Positions 51,833-61,719 are shown, numbered from the stretch's first letter. The stretch is 64,000 nt of DNA from Bacteroidales bacterium (GCA_024400305.1 JAKSMX010000002.1:113345-177344); one strand, 5' to 3'. Program-made: numbers and translations. The notes: generated by a model from the sequence alone, not told the origin.

Positions 51833-52966
51833 TTAAGATATTCTGTTTGTGACCTTTGGCAGGATCATGTCGCGCCATTCGGTGAAGTCGCCTTCGATGA
51901 TATGTCTTCTCGCCGTCCTGGCGATCCAGAGATAGAAGCCGAGATTGTGCACGGTCGCTATCATCGGGCCGAGTATCTCCTTTGAGATGATGAGATGCCG
52001 CAGATACGCCTTTGAGTAGTGGCGGTCAACATAAGTCGTGCCGTTTTCGTCGAGCGGCGAGAAGTCGTATTTCCAGCGTTCGTTCTTGATGTTTATGATG
52101 CCTTCGGATGTGAAGAGCATCCCGTTGCGTCCGTTGCGCGTGGGCATGACGCAGTCGAACATATCAACGCCGCGCGAAATTGCCTCTATGATATTGGCGG
52201 GCGTGCCGACGCCCATGAGGTAACGTGGTCTGTCCTTCGGCAGGATGGCGTTCACCACCTCAATCATCTCGTACATCACTTCCGTCGGTTCGCCTACCGC
52301 GAGGCCGCCGATGGCGTTGCCGTCGGCGTTCTTCGAGGCGATGAACTCCGCCGACTGTTCGCGCAGGTCTCTGAAGGTGCATCCCTGAACTATAGGGAAA
52401 AGCGACTGATGATAACCGTATTGCGGCTCCGTCTCGTTGAAACGTTTCAGGCATCTGTCGAGCCAGCGGTGCGTGCGGCCCATCGCTTCCTTTGCGTATT
52501 TGTATTCTGAAGTGCCGGGGGCGCATTCGTCGAACGCCATCATGATGTCGGCGCCGATGGTGCGCTCGATGTCCATCACTCGCTCCGGCGTGAACAGATG
52601 CTTCGAGCCGTCGATGTGCGAACGAAACTCCACGCCCTCCTCCTTCATCTTCCGGATGTCGGTCAGAGAGAAGACCTGGAAGCCGCCGCTGTCGGTGAGT
52701 ATCGGGTGATGCCAGCCGTTGAACTGATGCAGGCCGCCGCATTCGTGAAGCACGTCGAGACCGGGACGAAGATACAGATGGTAGGTGTTTCCAAGGATAA
52801 TCTGCGCCTTGATTTCATCTTCCAAGTCCCTGACATGCGTGGCTTTAACGCTCCCGACCGTCCCGACAGGCATGAAAATCGGAGTCTCGATTTCGCCATG
52901 ATCGGTGGTCAGAATGCCGGCTCGCGCATTGCTTTTCGTATCGTTTTTTACCAATTCGTACTTCAT
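51833..52966 (-). CDS. tgt: tRNA-guanine transglycosylase
   Basis: A 377-residue enzyme exchanging guanine for queuine-type bases in GUN anticodons. LTDSGGFQVFSL has the active-site Asp, GGLAVGEPTEVMYEM and DCVMPTRNGRNGMLFTSEG the base-recognition and nucleophile region. The usual zinc motif CxCxxC before YSRAYLRHL is absent: here the stretch reads DENGTTYVDRHYSKAYLRHL, with no cysteine. Otherwise length and order are normal. A short gap of 20 bp leads to the LptF/G gene. Confidence 0.94.
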   Translation of the reverse strand: MKYELVKNDTKSNARAGILTTDHGEIETPIFMPVGTVGSVKATHVRDLEDEIKAQIILGNTYHLYLRPGLDVLHECGGLHQFNGWHHPILTDSGGFQVFSLTDIRKMKEEGVEFRSHIDGSKHLFTPERVMDIERTIGADIMMAFDECAPGTSEYKYAKEAMGRTHRWLDRCLKRFNETEPQYGYHQSLFPIVQGCTFRDLREQSAEFIASKNADGNAIGGLAVGEPTEVMYEMIEVVNAILPKDRPRYLMGVGTPANIIEAISRGVDMFDCVMPTRNGRNGMLFTSEGIINIKNERWKYDFSPLDENGTTYVDRHYSKAYLRHLIISKEILGPMIATVHNLGFYLWIARTARRHIIEGDFTEWRDMILPKVTNRIS

Positions 52967-53106
52967 CGAAAAATTTTGTGCAAAGGTAAGAAAGTTTTTG
53001 AATGGAAAGGGGGAAAAGGAAAAAAGTTTTTAATCGTTTCAATAGTTTCAAAGTTTCATCCTGAAACCCTCTGAAACTTTTAAAACCTCTGAAACAAAAA
53101 AAACAC

Positions 53107-53114
53107 TATCTTTG
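53107..53114 (+). promoter_or_regulatory. GT2 gene promoter, -7 box TATCTTTG
   Basis: Perfect TAnnTTTG, 27 bp before the ATG at 53142; it places the transcription start downstream of the alternative TTG start at 53112. The region just before it (53036-53095) repeats the phrase GTTTCAAAGTTTCA / CTGAAACTTT. Confidence 0.7.
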
Positions 53115-53141
53115 CAGCGTAATTTTAAAATTTTTAACGAT

Positions 53142-54308
53142 ATGCTTTTCAGCAATAACATATTGAGCATCATTATTTTAGGCATTTTCATCCTGACGTG
53201 GGCGATTCAGATGGCGTACATCTGGGGGCTTTTCAGCCATATCGCTTTTTTCAAGAAAAACAAATACGAAAGCAAAGGCGTGGCGAGTTATGAGCCTGTC
53301 TCCGTCATCGTATGCGCCCGCGACTCCTATGAATATCTCGTTGACCTCGTGCCAAAAATTCTTTCGCAGGACTATCCTGATTTTGAATTGGTTATAGTGA
53401 ACGACTGCTCTGTTGACGAGACGACCGAATATCTCAAGGAGCTTGCAATACAGCATCCCGAGGTGAACATCGTGTCGCTGACACAGAGCCTGAATTTCTT
53501 CCACGGGAAAAAATTCCCGCTCAGCGTGGGGATCAAATCCGCGAAGAACAACCTGCTGCTCCTCACCGACGCCGACTGCATGCCGAACGATGACCAGTGG
53601 ATCCGCAACATGGCCGGCGCATACCGTAACGGGACGGAAGTCGTTCTCGGATACGGTCCGTATTTCAGACGTAAAGGATTGCTGAACAAGCTGATACGTT
53701 TCGACACTCTCTACACTGCGATGCAATACCTTTCGATGGCACTCGGCAAGAAACCTTACATGGGCGTCGGAAGAAACCTCTCGTACCGCCGCGAGACATT
53801 TTACAAAAACAAAGGATTCACCTCACATTACAACATCCCTTCAGGCGACGACGACATCTTCATCAGTCAGGTGGCGAACAAGAGAAACACCCGTATCTTC
53901 ATCGACCCGAAAAGCAGGATCGAGTCGGAGCCGAAGCACTCTTTCGGTAACTGGATTCGTCAGAAACGCCGCCACTACTCCACCGCAAACATGTACAAAC
54001 CGCTGACAAACAGGATATTGGGGACGCTCTTGGCAAGTCGTCTTTTCTATTACGCCTCACTGATTGCATTGTTCTGCCTGCCTCATGCCTTCGACATTGC
54101 AACATGGGATTACTACTATTATATAATAATAGGTGCTTTCATGCTGCTGCACTACGGAAGCATGTTCACGGTGTATTTCCTCTCCGCCAGACAACTCGGA
54201 GAGAAGAAACTCGGTCTTGTCTTCGTCACGTTCTACGATATTTTCTTCGTGATTTTCACCATGTTGCTCGGATTAAGAAACATGATTTCCAAACCGAAAG
54301 GGTGGTAA
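53142..54308 (+). CDS. Membrane glycosyltransferase, GT2 family
   Basis: A 388-residue protein with an N-terminal membrane segment (about residues 8-30), a GT-A catalytic domain (SVIVCARDSYEYL, VIVNDCSVDET, LLTDADCMP with the DxD-like acid pair, then SGDDDIFISQ and RQKRRHYSTA as QxxRW-like motif) and two or three C-terminal membrane segments. It likely adds sugars to a lipid- or surface-linked glycan. ATG 53142 is used, since the earlier TTG lies inside the -7 box. Confidence 0.88.
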   Translation: MLFSNNILSIIILGIFILTWAIQMAYIWGLFSHIAFFKKNKYESKGVASYEPVSVIVCARDSYEYLVDLVPKILSQDYPDFELVIVNDCSVDETTEYLKELAIQHPEVNIVSLTQSLNFFHGKKFPLSVGIKSAKNNLLLLTDADCMPNDDQWIRNMAGAYRNGTEVVLGYGPYFRRKGLLNKLIRFDTLYTAMQYLSMALGKKPYMGVGRNLSYRRETFYKNKGFTSHYNIPSGDDDIFISQVANKRNTRIFIDPKSRIESEPKHSFGNWIRQKRRHYSTANMYKPLTNRILGTLLASRLFYYASLIALFCLPHAFDIATWDYYYYIIIGAFMLLHYGSMFTVYFLSARQLGEKKLGLVFVTFYDIFFVIFTMLLGLRNMISKPKGW

Positions 54309-54332
54309 ACAGCTTGTTCGCCCACGTTTTCT

Positions 54333-55577
54333 TTATTCTTCCTGTCCTTGGTAAACCAACAGGCTCGCGTCGTCTCTTCGGAAGATTTCGTTGGCGACAT
54401 CTATAAGCTCCGCGGCGGTGATTTTTTCGAGTTTCGCTATCGTCTCCGGCAGCGTCTCAATGTGTTCTTCGAAGAATCCGGCGCGTATCATGCCCAAGAG
54501 GTCGTTCATGCCCGACTCGTTACTCAACGCCACCTGCCCGATGAGTTGCTTCTTTGCGTTTGACAGCTGCAATGTGCCGAGTCTCTTTGTCATCAGTTTG
54601 TTTAATTCCTTGAATACCAATTCTATTGATTTCTCCTGTGAATGCGGGTCAACGCCCATGTAGATGGTGTAGTTGCCCGTGTCGGAATATGCGTTGTACT
54701 GTGATTCGATGGTGTATGCGAAACCGTATTTCTCGCGTATGTTGAGGCCGAGGCGTGTGTTCATGCCAGGTCCGCCGAGGATGTTGTTCAAGAGAATGAG
54801 TTTCAGCTTACGTTCGTCGTTATATGGGTATGCGAGTCCGCCTATGATGACGTGTGTGAGATGGCTGGTGCGTTCCTCTATCTGTGTCTTCGCCGGCAAC
54901 GGCGTGAACGGCACTCTCCCGAAAGGCACGGCTTCGCCTTCGCAGTCGGCGAAAAATTTCTCCGCCATGCATTTGAAATCCTCGAAGGAGATGTCGCCGA
55001 TGCAGGCGAGTACCATGCGGTCGGGGGCGTAGTGCGACTTATGGAAACGCACTATGTCGTCGCGACTGTATCCGCTCACCAAGTCGACGGTGCCGAGGAT
55101 GTTACGTCCGAGTTGGTGTCCTCTGTAGAGGAGGTTCTCGAACTCATCGAAGATCTCGTCGGCGGGTGTGTCGCGGTAGGAGTTTATCTCGTCGAGGATG
55201 ACTTCCTTCTCTTTCTCCATCTCGTTTTCCGGGAAGGTGCTGCTGAAAATGACATCGGCGAAGAGATCCATCGCCTTGCCGAGATGTTCTTTCAGGAAGG
55301 AGGCGTGGATGCAGGTCTCCTCCTTGGTGGTGTAGGCGTTGAGGTCGCCGCCCACGTTTTCGAGGCAGCTCAGGATGTGATATGCCTTGCGCCGCTTTGT
55401 GCCTTTGAACACCAAATGCTCGATGAAATGCGCCAGTCCGTTCTCGTCGGGTCGTTCATCGCGCATCCCGGCGTTGACCATGAGGGCCAGATGCGCCACT
55501 TCACCGGCGCGCCGCCGGTGAAGCAGCTTTATTCCATTTCGTAAAATCGATTGCGAAATTATAATCTCGTCAGACAT
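54333..55577 (-). CDS. M16 family zinc peptidase
   Basis: A 414-residue pitrilysin-type peptidase half. The inverted zinc motif HxxEH is HFIEHLVFKGTKRR (about residues 46-59) with the third ligand Glu about 75 residues on (KEVILDEI). The C-terminal non-catalytic half carries the conserved YNAYSDTGNYTIYMGVDP. Single-gene M16B enzymes act as homodimers; peptide processing is inferred. It ends 25 bp from the convergent GT2 gene and follows a lipoprotein gene directly (stop-to-start 0 bp). Confidence 0.92.
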   Translation of the reverse strand: MSDEIIISQSILRNGIKLLHRRRAGEVAHLALMVNAGMRDERPDENGLAHFIEHLVFKGTKRRKAYHILSCLENVGGDLNAYTTKEETCIHASFLKEHLGKAMDLFADVIFSSTFPENEMEKEKEVILDEINSYRDTPADEIFDEFENLLYRGHQLGRNILGTVDLVSGYSRDDIVRFHKSHYAPDRMVLACIGDISFEDFKCMAEKFFADCEGEAVPFGRVPFTPLPAKTQIEERTSHLTHVIIGGLAYPYNDERKLKLILLNNILGGPGMNTRLGLNIREKYGFAYTIESQYNAYSDTGNYTIYMGVDPHSQEKSIELVFKELNKLMTKRLGTLQLSNAKKQLIGQVALSNESGMNDLLGMIRAGFFEEHIETLPETIAKLEKITAAELIDVANEIFRRDDASLLVYQGQEE

Positions 55578-56300
55578 TTATTTCTTCTTTCTGAACATGT
55601 TGAAAGCGTCGCTGCTGTCGCAACTTCCTGATTCAGACGACTTTCCCATCCAGTTGTTGATCTCTGCCACTCCATCGCTGTCGCCAAGCACCCTGAACGC
55701 TCCTTCCGGTTCAAGATTGGGGTTGCCGCTCGTCTCGACAAGGATGACGGCCACCTTGAAGTCGATGATGCCGACTTTCTCATCCCAATTGCCGCTGAAA
55801 ATCGTTGATTGTTTCGCATACATGCCGTCCGGGTAGCCTTCGGTTTCGTAGTAACAACTGAAGTTGTCGCCTGTGCCCGTGATCTTCACCTTGCTGACAT
55901 GCTCCTCATAATATGCGCCGTAGCCGCCCTGCGGGTTGACGATGCTGTCATCCCACTGCTTCCCGTAGAAATCCAGTCCGTTCTCCTCGGAATAAACGAA
56001 AGCGATGTATCTGTCGTAGTAAATTGTCGAGTCCTCCGAATGGTCGTATGAAGCGCAGATGAGCATGTGAGGTGCCGACACGAACTGCCCGTTGAGATGC
56101 GGCGGCGTGGTGCCTTCGTAAATGTTCATGTATTTCGTGATTGAATCCTGAACTTCGACAGGAATCACATCCTCCGGGACATCAGGCGTGATAATCACGA
56201 CTTTGTCTTTATCTTTCTTGCATGAAACGAATGTTGTGATCGCCACTAAAACCGCCAAAAAAGCAGCTGTTCTGATTTTCTTCGATGTATCTTTTTTCAT
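55578..56300 (-). CDS. Lipoprotein of unknown function
   Basis: A 240-residue lipoprotein with signal MKKDTSKKIRTAAFLAVLVA and lipobox TFVSC (Cys27). The mature domain is beta-rich, with repeated Tyr/Asp segments (SEENGLDFYGKQWDD, VKITGTGDNFSCYYE). The last residues are a charged tail after a Cys-Asp-Ser run. No family recognised. It abuts the M16 peptidase gene, so a shared transcript is likely. Confidence 0.72.
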   Translation of the reverse strand: MKKDTSKKIRTAAFLAVLVAITTFVSCKKDKDKVVIITPDVPEDVIPVEVQDSITKYMNIYEGTTPPHLNGQFVSAPHMLICASYDHSEDSTIYYDRYIAFVYSEENGLDFYGKQWDDSIVNPQGGYGAYYEEHVSKVKITGTGDNFSCYYETEGYPDGMYAKQSTIFSGNWDEKVGIIDFKVAVILVETSGNPNLEPEGAFRVLGDSDGVAEINNWMGKSSESGSCDSSDAFNMFRKKK

Positions 56301-56389
56301 TGTGATATATTTTAGCGTGCAAAAATACTAATAATTCTTCAAATGCGTTAATTTTTTAAAAAAATAAAAAAGTGCTTTTTGAAATTCTT

Positions 56390-56397
56390 TATCTTTG
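56390..56397 (+). promoter_or_regulatory. Promoter of the 56.4-kb outer-membrane protein gene, -7 box TATCTTTG
   Basis: Perfect TAnnTTTG 20 bp before the start at 56418. Confidence 0.7.
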
Positions 56398-56417
56398 CAG
56401 AATAATTTTTAAAGGAA

Positions 56418-57233
56418 ATGAGAGCCAAAATACTTTTAGTTATCATGCTTTTAACGACGGTGTGTGCTGTCGCTCAGGAGGATTTGAGCAGGCTCAACAC
56501 ATACGGCGCGTCGAGGAACAACAAATACAGGGACATCAAAAACGAATGCATCGGCACATGGATGTTTCAGGTGACGTACGCCCACCATTGGCCGGGTGCC
56601 GACACCAAGGTGCTGTACAACCATAACAACTCCGTGGGCGGCGGTGTCTATTACAAGACCGGCAAGAACTGGCTCTTCGGATTCAACGGCAACTTCATTT
56701 CGGGAAACAGCGTCAAGATCAGCCGCGAAGACCTCTTCGGAGAGATTCTCGACGTGAACGGCGAGATCATCACCGGCGACGGCATATACGGCAGCTACGC
56801 CTTGTTCGAGAGAGGCGCACATTTCCAGCTCTGCGCCGGGAAAGTCTTCGCCTTCAAGAAACCCAACCCTAACAGCGGTATCTTCATCAAAGGCGGACTC
56901 GGCTACCTCTTCAACCGGCTCAGGACAGAGTTCGGCTCCTACGCCTCGCCACCGCCGGCACTCAACGGCGACTATCTCTACGGCTACGACCGCAAACGCG
57001 GCGGATTCGCCTATTCCGGCGAAATAGGCTATCTCTTCCTAAGCAGCACCCGCGTGCTCAACTTCTCGGTGTCGTTCGAGTTCACGCAGGCTCACACAGC
57101 CCCGCAACGCGATTGGGACTTCCATCTCATGCAGGGCGACAATGGCAAATACCTTGACAGATATTACGGAATCAGATTCGCCATCTATATTCCTACTTAC
57201 AAACGCGCACCAGCCGACTACTATTATTATTAG
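56418..57233 (+). CDS. Exported beta-rich protein, probable outer-membrane barrel
   Basis: A 271-residue protein with signal peptide ending CAVAQED. The mature part has alternating aromatic strands (WMFQVTYAHHWP, GVYYKTGKNWLFGFNGNFI, FIKGGLGYLFNRL, FSVSFEFTQAH, YYGIRFAIYIPTY), as in small outer-membrane barrels of Bacteroidota. It ends with a Tyr run. Encoded before waaA on the same strand; whether it aids LPS or another envelope task is open. Confidence 0.75.
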   Translation: MRAKILLVIMLLTTVCAVAQEDLSRLNTYGASRNNKYRDIKNECIGTWMFQVTYAHHWPGADTKVLYNHNNSVGGGVYYKTGKNWLFGFNGNFISGNSVKISREDLFGEILDVNGEIITGDGIYGSYALFERGAHFQLCAGKVFAFKKPNPNSGIFIKGGLGYLFNRLRTEFGSYASPPPALNGDYLYGYDRKRGGFAYSGEIGYLFLSSTRVLNFSVSFEFTQAHTAPQRDWDFHLMQGDNGKYLDRYYGIRFAIYIPTYKRAPADYYYY

Positions 57234-57291
57234 GAGTTTGAGGTGGTTAGGAATTTGAGGTGATTTAGGTGATAAGGAGTTTAGTTTTGAA

Positions 57292-58518
57292 ATGAGAGTT
57301 TTTTATTCTTTGATCGTGAAAACATACAGCGGCCTGATTCATGCCGCCGCTGCTTTTGGAAACAAGAAGGCCAGGTTCTGGCGCGACGGCCGCAAAAACC
57401 AGTGGGATACGTTGAAACAGGACAATCCTGACGACCAATGGGTATGGATGCACGTGTCATCACTCGGCGAGTTCGAACAGGGTCTGCCGGTAATCGAAAG
57501 ACTGAAGGAAAACTATCCGCAATACAAAATCCTGCTCACCTTCTTCTCGCCTTCCGGCTATGAAGTGAAAAAGAAATTCCCTTTAGCCGACAAAATCGCC
57601 TACATGCCGACCGACACCATCGACAACGCACGCCGACTCGCGGCGAACTTCAAACTGAAAGCCGCTTTCTTCGTGAAATATGAATTCTGGTTTAATTACA
57701 TAAAAGTGTTGAGAGACAACAACATCCCGTTGTTCTATATCTCTGTGATACTCCGTCCTGGCCAGTATTTCTTCAAGCCTTGGGGCAGATGGTTCAGAAA
57801 CGGACTCCGTGACGTGAAATATTATTTCGCCCAAAACGATGAGACGGCAAACCTGCTGAACTCCATCGGCATCGAGAATGTCACGGTGACCGGCGACACG
57901 CGTTTCGACCGCGTCTATTCAATCGCACAGAAAGCGCAGCGTTATCCTGATGTGGAGAAGTTCATCGGAGACAGGAAATGCATCATCGCGGGAAGCAGCT
58001 GGCCTTCAGACGAACGCCTTCTCTGTCCTTTCATCGAAAAAATGCCCGACGACTATTGCTTCATCATGGTGCCGCACGACATCTCCGATTCACATATCAG
58101 ACAAATCGAGTCACATCTCAAAGACTATCAGCTTTACACGGAACTGAATCCCGACGTAAAATCGAAAGTATTGGTCATCAACACGATAGGGATGCTTTCC
58201 AAGATTTACCGCTACGCACGGTTCGCCTACATCGGAGCCGGTTTCTACGACGGAATCCATAACATCCAGGAAGCAATCGTCTTCGGCGTGCCTGTCGTCT
58301 TCGGCCCGAAATACCACGACTTCGAGGAAGCCGTTGACCTCGTGGAACTGAAAGGCGCCTTCGTCATCAACAACCAGAATGAGCTTGACAGCGTCTTCGA
58401 CAGATTCATCGCCGACGAAGGTTTCTATAAGGATGCATCAAAAGTCTGCAACGACTACGTGGCAAAAAAAATCGGCGCCACCGACGTGATAATGAAAGTG
58501 CTGGAAACGGAGATTTGA
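57292..58518 (+). CDS. waaA: 3-deoxy-D-manno-octulosonic acid transferase
   Basis: A 408-residue Kdo transferase (KdtA) of the GT30 family. It starts with a membrane-proximal helix, has WVWMHVSSLGEFEQGLPVIE (with the catalytic Glu), LLTFFSPSGYEV, AAFFVKYEFWFNYI, and the C-domain AYIGAGFYDGIHNIQEA and VFGPKYHDFEEA. It moves Kdo from CMP-Kdo (made by KdsB) to lipid A precursor. Confidence 0.95.
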   Translation: MRVFYSLIVKTYSGLIHAAAAFGNKKARFWRDGRKNQWDTLKQDNPDDQWVWMHVSSLGEFEQGLPVIERLKENYPQYKILLTFFSPSGYEVKKKFPLADKIAYMPTDTIDNARRLAANFKLKAAFFVKYEFWFNYIKVLRDNNIPLFYISVILRPGQYFFKPWGRWFRNGLRDVKYYFAQNDETANLLNSIGIENVTVTGDTRFDRVYSIAQKAQRYPDVEKFIGDRKCIIAGSSWPSDERLLCPFIEKMPDDYCFIMVPHDISDSHIRQIESHLKDYQLYTELNPDVKSKVLVINTIGMLSKIYRYARFAYIGAGFYDGIHNIQEAIVFGVPVVFGPKYHDFEEAVDLVELKGAFVINNQNELDSVFDRFIADEGFYKDASKVCNDYVAKKIGATDVIMKVLETEI

Positions 58519-58565
58519 GTGGAGTGTTGAGAGTGGAGTGTTGAGAGTGGAGTGTTGAGAGTGGA
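58517..58565 (+). repeat. Tandem 14-bp repeat after waaA
   Basis: About 3.4 copies of GAGTGGAGTGTTGA, head to tail, begin at the waaA stop codon. They are followed (58575-58620) by three variants of CTTGTGTTAAAA just before the aminopeptidase start. Slipped-strand expansion is likely. Confidence 0.8.
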
Positions 58566-58623
58566 ACAAAAAACTCGTGCAACTTGTGTTAAAAACTTGT
58601 GTTAAAATTTGTGTTAAAAAAAT

Positions 58624-60060
58624 ATGACAACAACATTAAAATTCAGAAACGACGACAACGTCAAGGCGAAGGTTTTCATCCTCGACGGAATTGAGAATAT
58701 TGACAAGATAGGTCTCCGTCCCGAAGAGGCGGAGTATATTAGGAAATCATACGAGGACTCGAAGGACAAGTCCGTCGTCATCGACAGATACACGGAGCTT
58801 TTTGTGATTTTCTTCGTCGCCGCCGACGTTGAGGAGAGGGATTTCATGGAGCAATGCCGCCGCAAGGGTTCCGCCATCTGTAAGTTATTGAACAAAAACA
58901 AATACGAAGAAGTCCTCATTCAGGACATCGGCGCGAAACGCTGTGCCAAGATGGGGACGGCGGAAGGCATCATGCTGGCGAACTATGAGTTCAAGAAATA
59001 CAAGACCGATGCCAAGGCGAACACCTTGAAGACCGTCTGGCTGATGGAAGGCACGGCTTGTGAGGACTGTGTCGAGAAGATGAACGTCACCATCGAGGCC
59101 ACCTTGTTCGCCCGCGACCTCGTCAACGAGCCGGTGAACCATCTCAACGCCGAAGACCTCGCCGACATCATCAGTACGAAGGTGCGTGAAGTTGGCGGAC
59201 ATGCCGAAGTGCTCAACAAGAAGAAGATCGAGGCACTCAAGATGGGCGGTCTTCTCGCCGTCAACGCAGGAAGCACCGACGACCCGACGTTCACTATTTT
59301 GGAATGGAAACCCGAAAACCCTGTCAACGAGAAGCCTGTAGTATTGGTCGGCAAGGGCATAGTGTTCGACACCGGCGGCTATAACCTCAAGACCGCGCAG
59401 TTCATGAACGACATGAAACACGACATGGCGGGTGCCGCCACCGTGGCTGCCGCCGTCTATGCCGCTGCCAAGGCGAAGCTCCCGGTCCACGTCATCGCCC
59501 TCGTTCCGGCCACCGACAACCGTCTCGACGGCAACGCACATGTCACCGGCGACATCATCACGATGTTCGACGGCACTACTGTCGAGGTGCTGAACACCGA
59601 CGCCGAAGGACGCCTCATCCTCGCCGACGCCCTCGCCTACGCAAAGAAGTTCGACCCGATGATGGTGCTTGACTTCGCCACCCTGACAGGTGCGGCATCG
59701 TATTCCATCGGGCCATACGCCACCGTGGTGATGGGCAAGGACTCCGATGAGATATGCAAAAAACTTGAAGACATCGGCGAACGCGTCTATGAACGTCTCG
59801 TGAGATTCCCGATGTTTGAGGAATACGGCGACATGGTGAAGTCGGACCTCGCCGACCTGAAAAACGTCGGCGGCAGGTTCGGCGGCGCCATCACAGCAGG
59901 CAAGTTCCTCGAACACTTCACCGACTACCCATGGCTGCACTTCGACATCGCAGGCACGGCGTTCCTCGACAAGGCGGAATATTACAAACCCGCCGGCGCG
60001 ACAGGAATACACGTCAGACTGCTGATGAAGTTCCTCAGAGAGATGAGAGATGAGAGATGA
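58624..60060 (+). CDS. Leucyl aminopeptidase (M17 family)
   Basis: A 478-residue two-metal peptidase. The catalytic domain (from about residue 165) has VGKGIVFDTGGYNLKTA (metal-binding Lys and Asp), MKHDMAGAATVAAAV, and the signature NTDAEGRLILADALAYA. The N-terminal domain is diverged. It hydrolyses N-terminal residues of peptides in the cytoplasm, in line with peptide and amino-acid use. The ending REMRDER merges with a GAGATGAGA repeat phrase. Confidence 0.93.
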   Translation: MTTTLKFRNDDNVKAKVFILDGIENIDKIGLRPEEAEYIRKSYEDSKDKSVVIDRYTELFVIFFVAADVEERDFMEQCRRKGSAICKLLNKNKYEEVLIQDIGAKRCAKMGTAEGIMLANYEFKKYKTDAKANTLKTVWLMEGTACEDCVEKMNVTIEATLFARDLVNEPVNHLNAEDLADIISTKVREVGGHAEVLNKKKIEALKMGGLLAVNAGSTDDPTFTILEWKPENPVNEKPVVLVGKGIVFDTGGYNLKTAQFMNDMKHDMAGAATVAAAVYAAAKAKLPVHVIALVPATDNRLDGNAHVTGDIITMFDGTTVEVLNTDAEGRLILADALAYAKKFDPMMVLDFATLTGAASYSIGPYATVVMGKDSDEICKKLEDIGERVYERLVRFPMFEEYGDMVKSDLADLKNVGGRFGGAITAGKFLEHFTDYPWLHFDIAGTAFLDKAEYYKPAGATGIHVRLLMKFLREMRDER

Positions 60061-60135
60061 GAGAAGCTGGCACACGAGGAAGCAACCCCATCATGCGCCA
60101 GCCACTTTCTACTTTATGACTTTATAAACTTTCCA

Positions 60136-61719
60136 CTAAACCGCCTTCCACTCGACGATATTCTTCTTCTCGCTCGAGAAACTCACTCCGATGCGGAACA
60201 GTTTCCTCGGATCGGCGGCGTAAGGCTCGGCGTAGCCTTTGTCATCAATCTGCTTCAACGCTTCGGCGGCGGTGCCGTCAAGCTTGAACTCGAAGATATA
60301 GACGTAATCGTTCGCCTCCACGATGATGTCGGCGCGACCTCTTGAATTTTCTTTTTCAGTTAAAGTCGTATAGCAGGATAAAAGTCTGAATATCAGATAT
60401 AACGTGTAATGATAGTGGCTCTCGTAACTCCACACGCGTTCCTGATAGTTTGCGTTGTAAGGGATGCTGCCGAAGAAGCCGGTCAACGCGTCGCGCATGT
60501 CGTCGAGGCGGCATTCGTCGAGCATATCGTTGATATCCATGACCAAGCAATTCGTACCGCCGTGGCTGTCTTTGAGGTAGTCGTTGACGAGCAGGTCAAC
60601 GAAGCCGTTCTGCACCTCGTTGTTAGGGAAGTCCAATTTGTAAAGCCCCTTCCTCCCGTCATAGCCTTTTATCGTGAGGTAGCCGCTCTGGTATATCATC
60701 GCCAGCGGGTCTTCGGTGTCGGCCTTGTAGTCCATGAAATATTTCTTCGCGTACTGCTTGCTCAATATCTCCTGAATGTTCGTCCTGTTGCGGTCAAGCA
60801 GCTTCATCAGGTACGTCGGAGTGCCGGATGCGAACCAGTAGTCATCTATTTTCCTGACGTTCAGCGCATTCAGCACGCTGTACGGGTTGAAGATGTCGAG
60901 CATCACCTCTTTCGACGACTCTTCGTCCCACGCTCCCTCGGAGAAATGGTAGCCATCGTACTGTTTCTTGAGCAGCACATACATCTCGTCTTTCGTGCAG
61001 CCGTGTTTTCTCGCCATCACCGCTATCTCAGAATCGAAATATTCAACAAGTTCATCCTTCGTTATGCCGCAAAGCGCATCGAACTTCGGGTTCATGCTGA
61101 TGTCCTCCGGCTGGTTGAAGCCGCTAAAGACGCTCACCTGCGAGAACTTCGTCACGCCTGTGAGTAGCACGAAGCGGAGATGCTCGTCGGTTTCTTTGAA
61201 GGTGCTGTATATCTCCTTCAGCGCATCGCGGTTGAGCTGCTCTTCAGGCTCCATCAGCACGTCGAGCATCGGCTTGTCGTATTCGTCAACGAGGACGACG
61301 ACCTTCCGTCCGGTCTTCGCGTGCGCCGCCGCGATGACATTCGCAAAACGGATGCCAATCTCTTCATATTTTTTGCTGACACCGTATTCCTCCTCCCATT
61401 TGTCAAGATAATTTCTCATGACATTAGAGATGTAATCAGGGTTCTTGAAATTGCCTTTGGAGAAATCTATCCTGAACACCGGGTATTGCACCCAGTCCTT
61501 CTCCAATTCATCAATCTTCAGGCCTTTGAAAAGCTCCCTCTCGCCCTTGAAATAGCTTTCAAGCGTTGATATCAGCAATGATTTTCCGAACCTGCGCGGA
61601 CGGCACAGGAAGCATATATGTTTCTGCGCGAGGTCGTAAACAAGGGCGGTCTTATCGACATATACCATCCCGTTTTCGATGATGGTGCTGAACGTCTGGG
61701 TTCCGATCGGGTACTTCAT
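60136..61719 (-). CDS. AAA-ATPase-like protein with PD-(D/E)XK nuclease-like C-terminus
   Basis: A 527-residue protein of the widespread Bacteroidota family that joins an AAA-ATPase-like domain to a PD-(D/E)XK domain. YPIGTQTFSTIIENGMVYVD opens the protein, LCRPRRFGKSLLISTL is the P-loop-like motif, VVLVDEYDKPMLD the Walker B region. The end carries RADIIVEANDYVYIFEFKLD with the nuclease-type Asp and Glu-x-Lys. Members are numerous and often variable between strains; cellular role unknown. A promoter of its own lies at 61743-61750. Confidence 0.9.
   Translation of the reverse strand: MKYPIGTQTFSTIIENGMVYVDKTALVYDLAQKHICFLCRPRRFGKSLLISTLESYFKGERELFKGLKIDELEKDWVQYPVFRIDFSKGNFKNPDYISNVMRNYLDKWEEEYGVSKKYEEIGIRFANVIAAAHAKTGRKVVVLVDEYDKPMLDVLMEPEEQLNRDALKEIYSTFKETDEHLRFVLLTGVTKFSQVSVFSGFNQPEDISMNPKFDALCGITKDELVEYFDSEIAVMARKHGCTKDEMYVLLKKQYDGYHFSEGAWDEESSKEVMLDIFNPYSVLNALNVRKIDDYWFASGTPTYLMKLLDRNRTNIQEILSKQYAKKYFMDYKADTEDPLAMIYQSGYLTIKGYDGRKGLYKLDFPNNEVQNGFVDLLVNDYLKDSHGGTNCLVMDINDMLDECRLDDMRDALTGFFGSIPYNANYQERVWSYESHYHYTLYLIFRLLSCYTTLTEKENSRGRADIIVEANDYVYIFEFKLDGTAAEALKQIDDKGYAEPYAADPRKLFRIGVSFSSEKKNIVEWKAV

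Noticed and set aside
53112-53141. Upstream TTG start for the GT2 gene
   Set aside because: The codon lies within the -7 box TATCTTTG, so it would not be in the transcript.
57282-57289. TAGTTTTG box just before waaA
   Set aside because: It is only 2 bp from the start codon, which would leave no transcript leader; probably chance in a repeated GGTGATTTAGG-type spacer.
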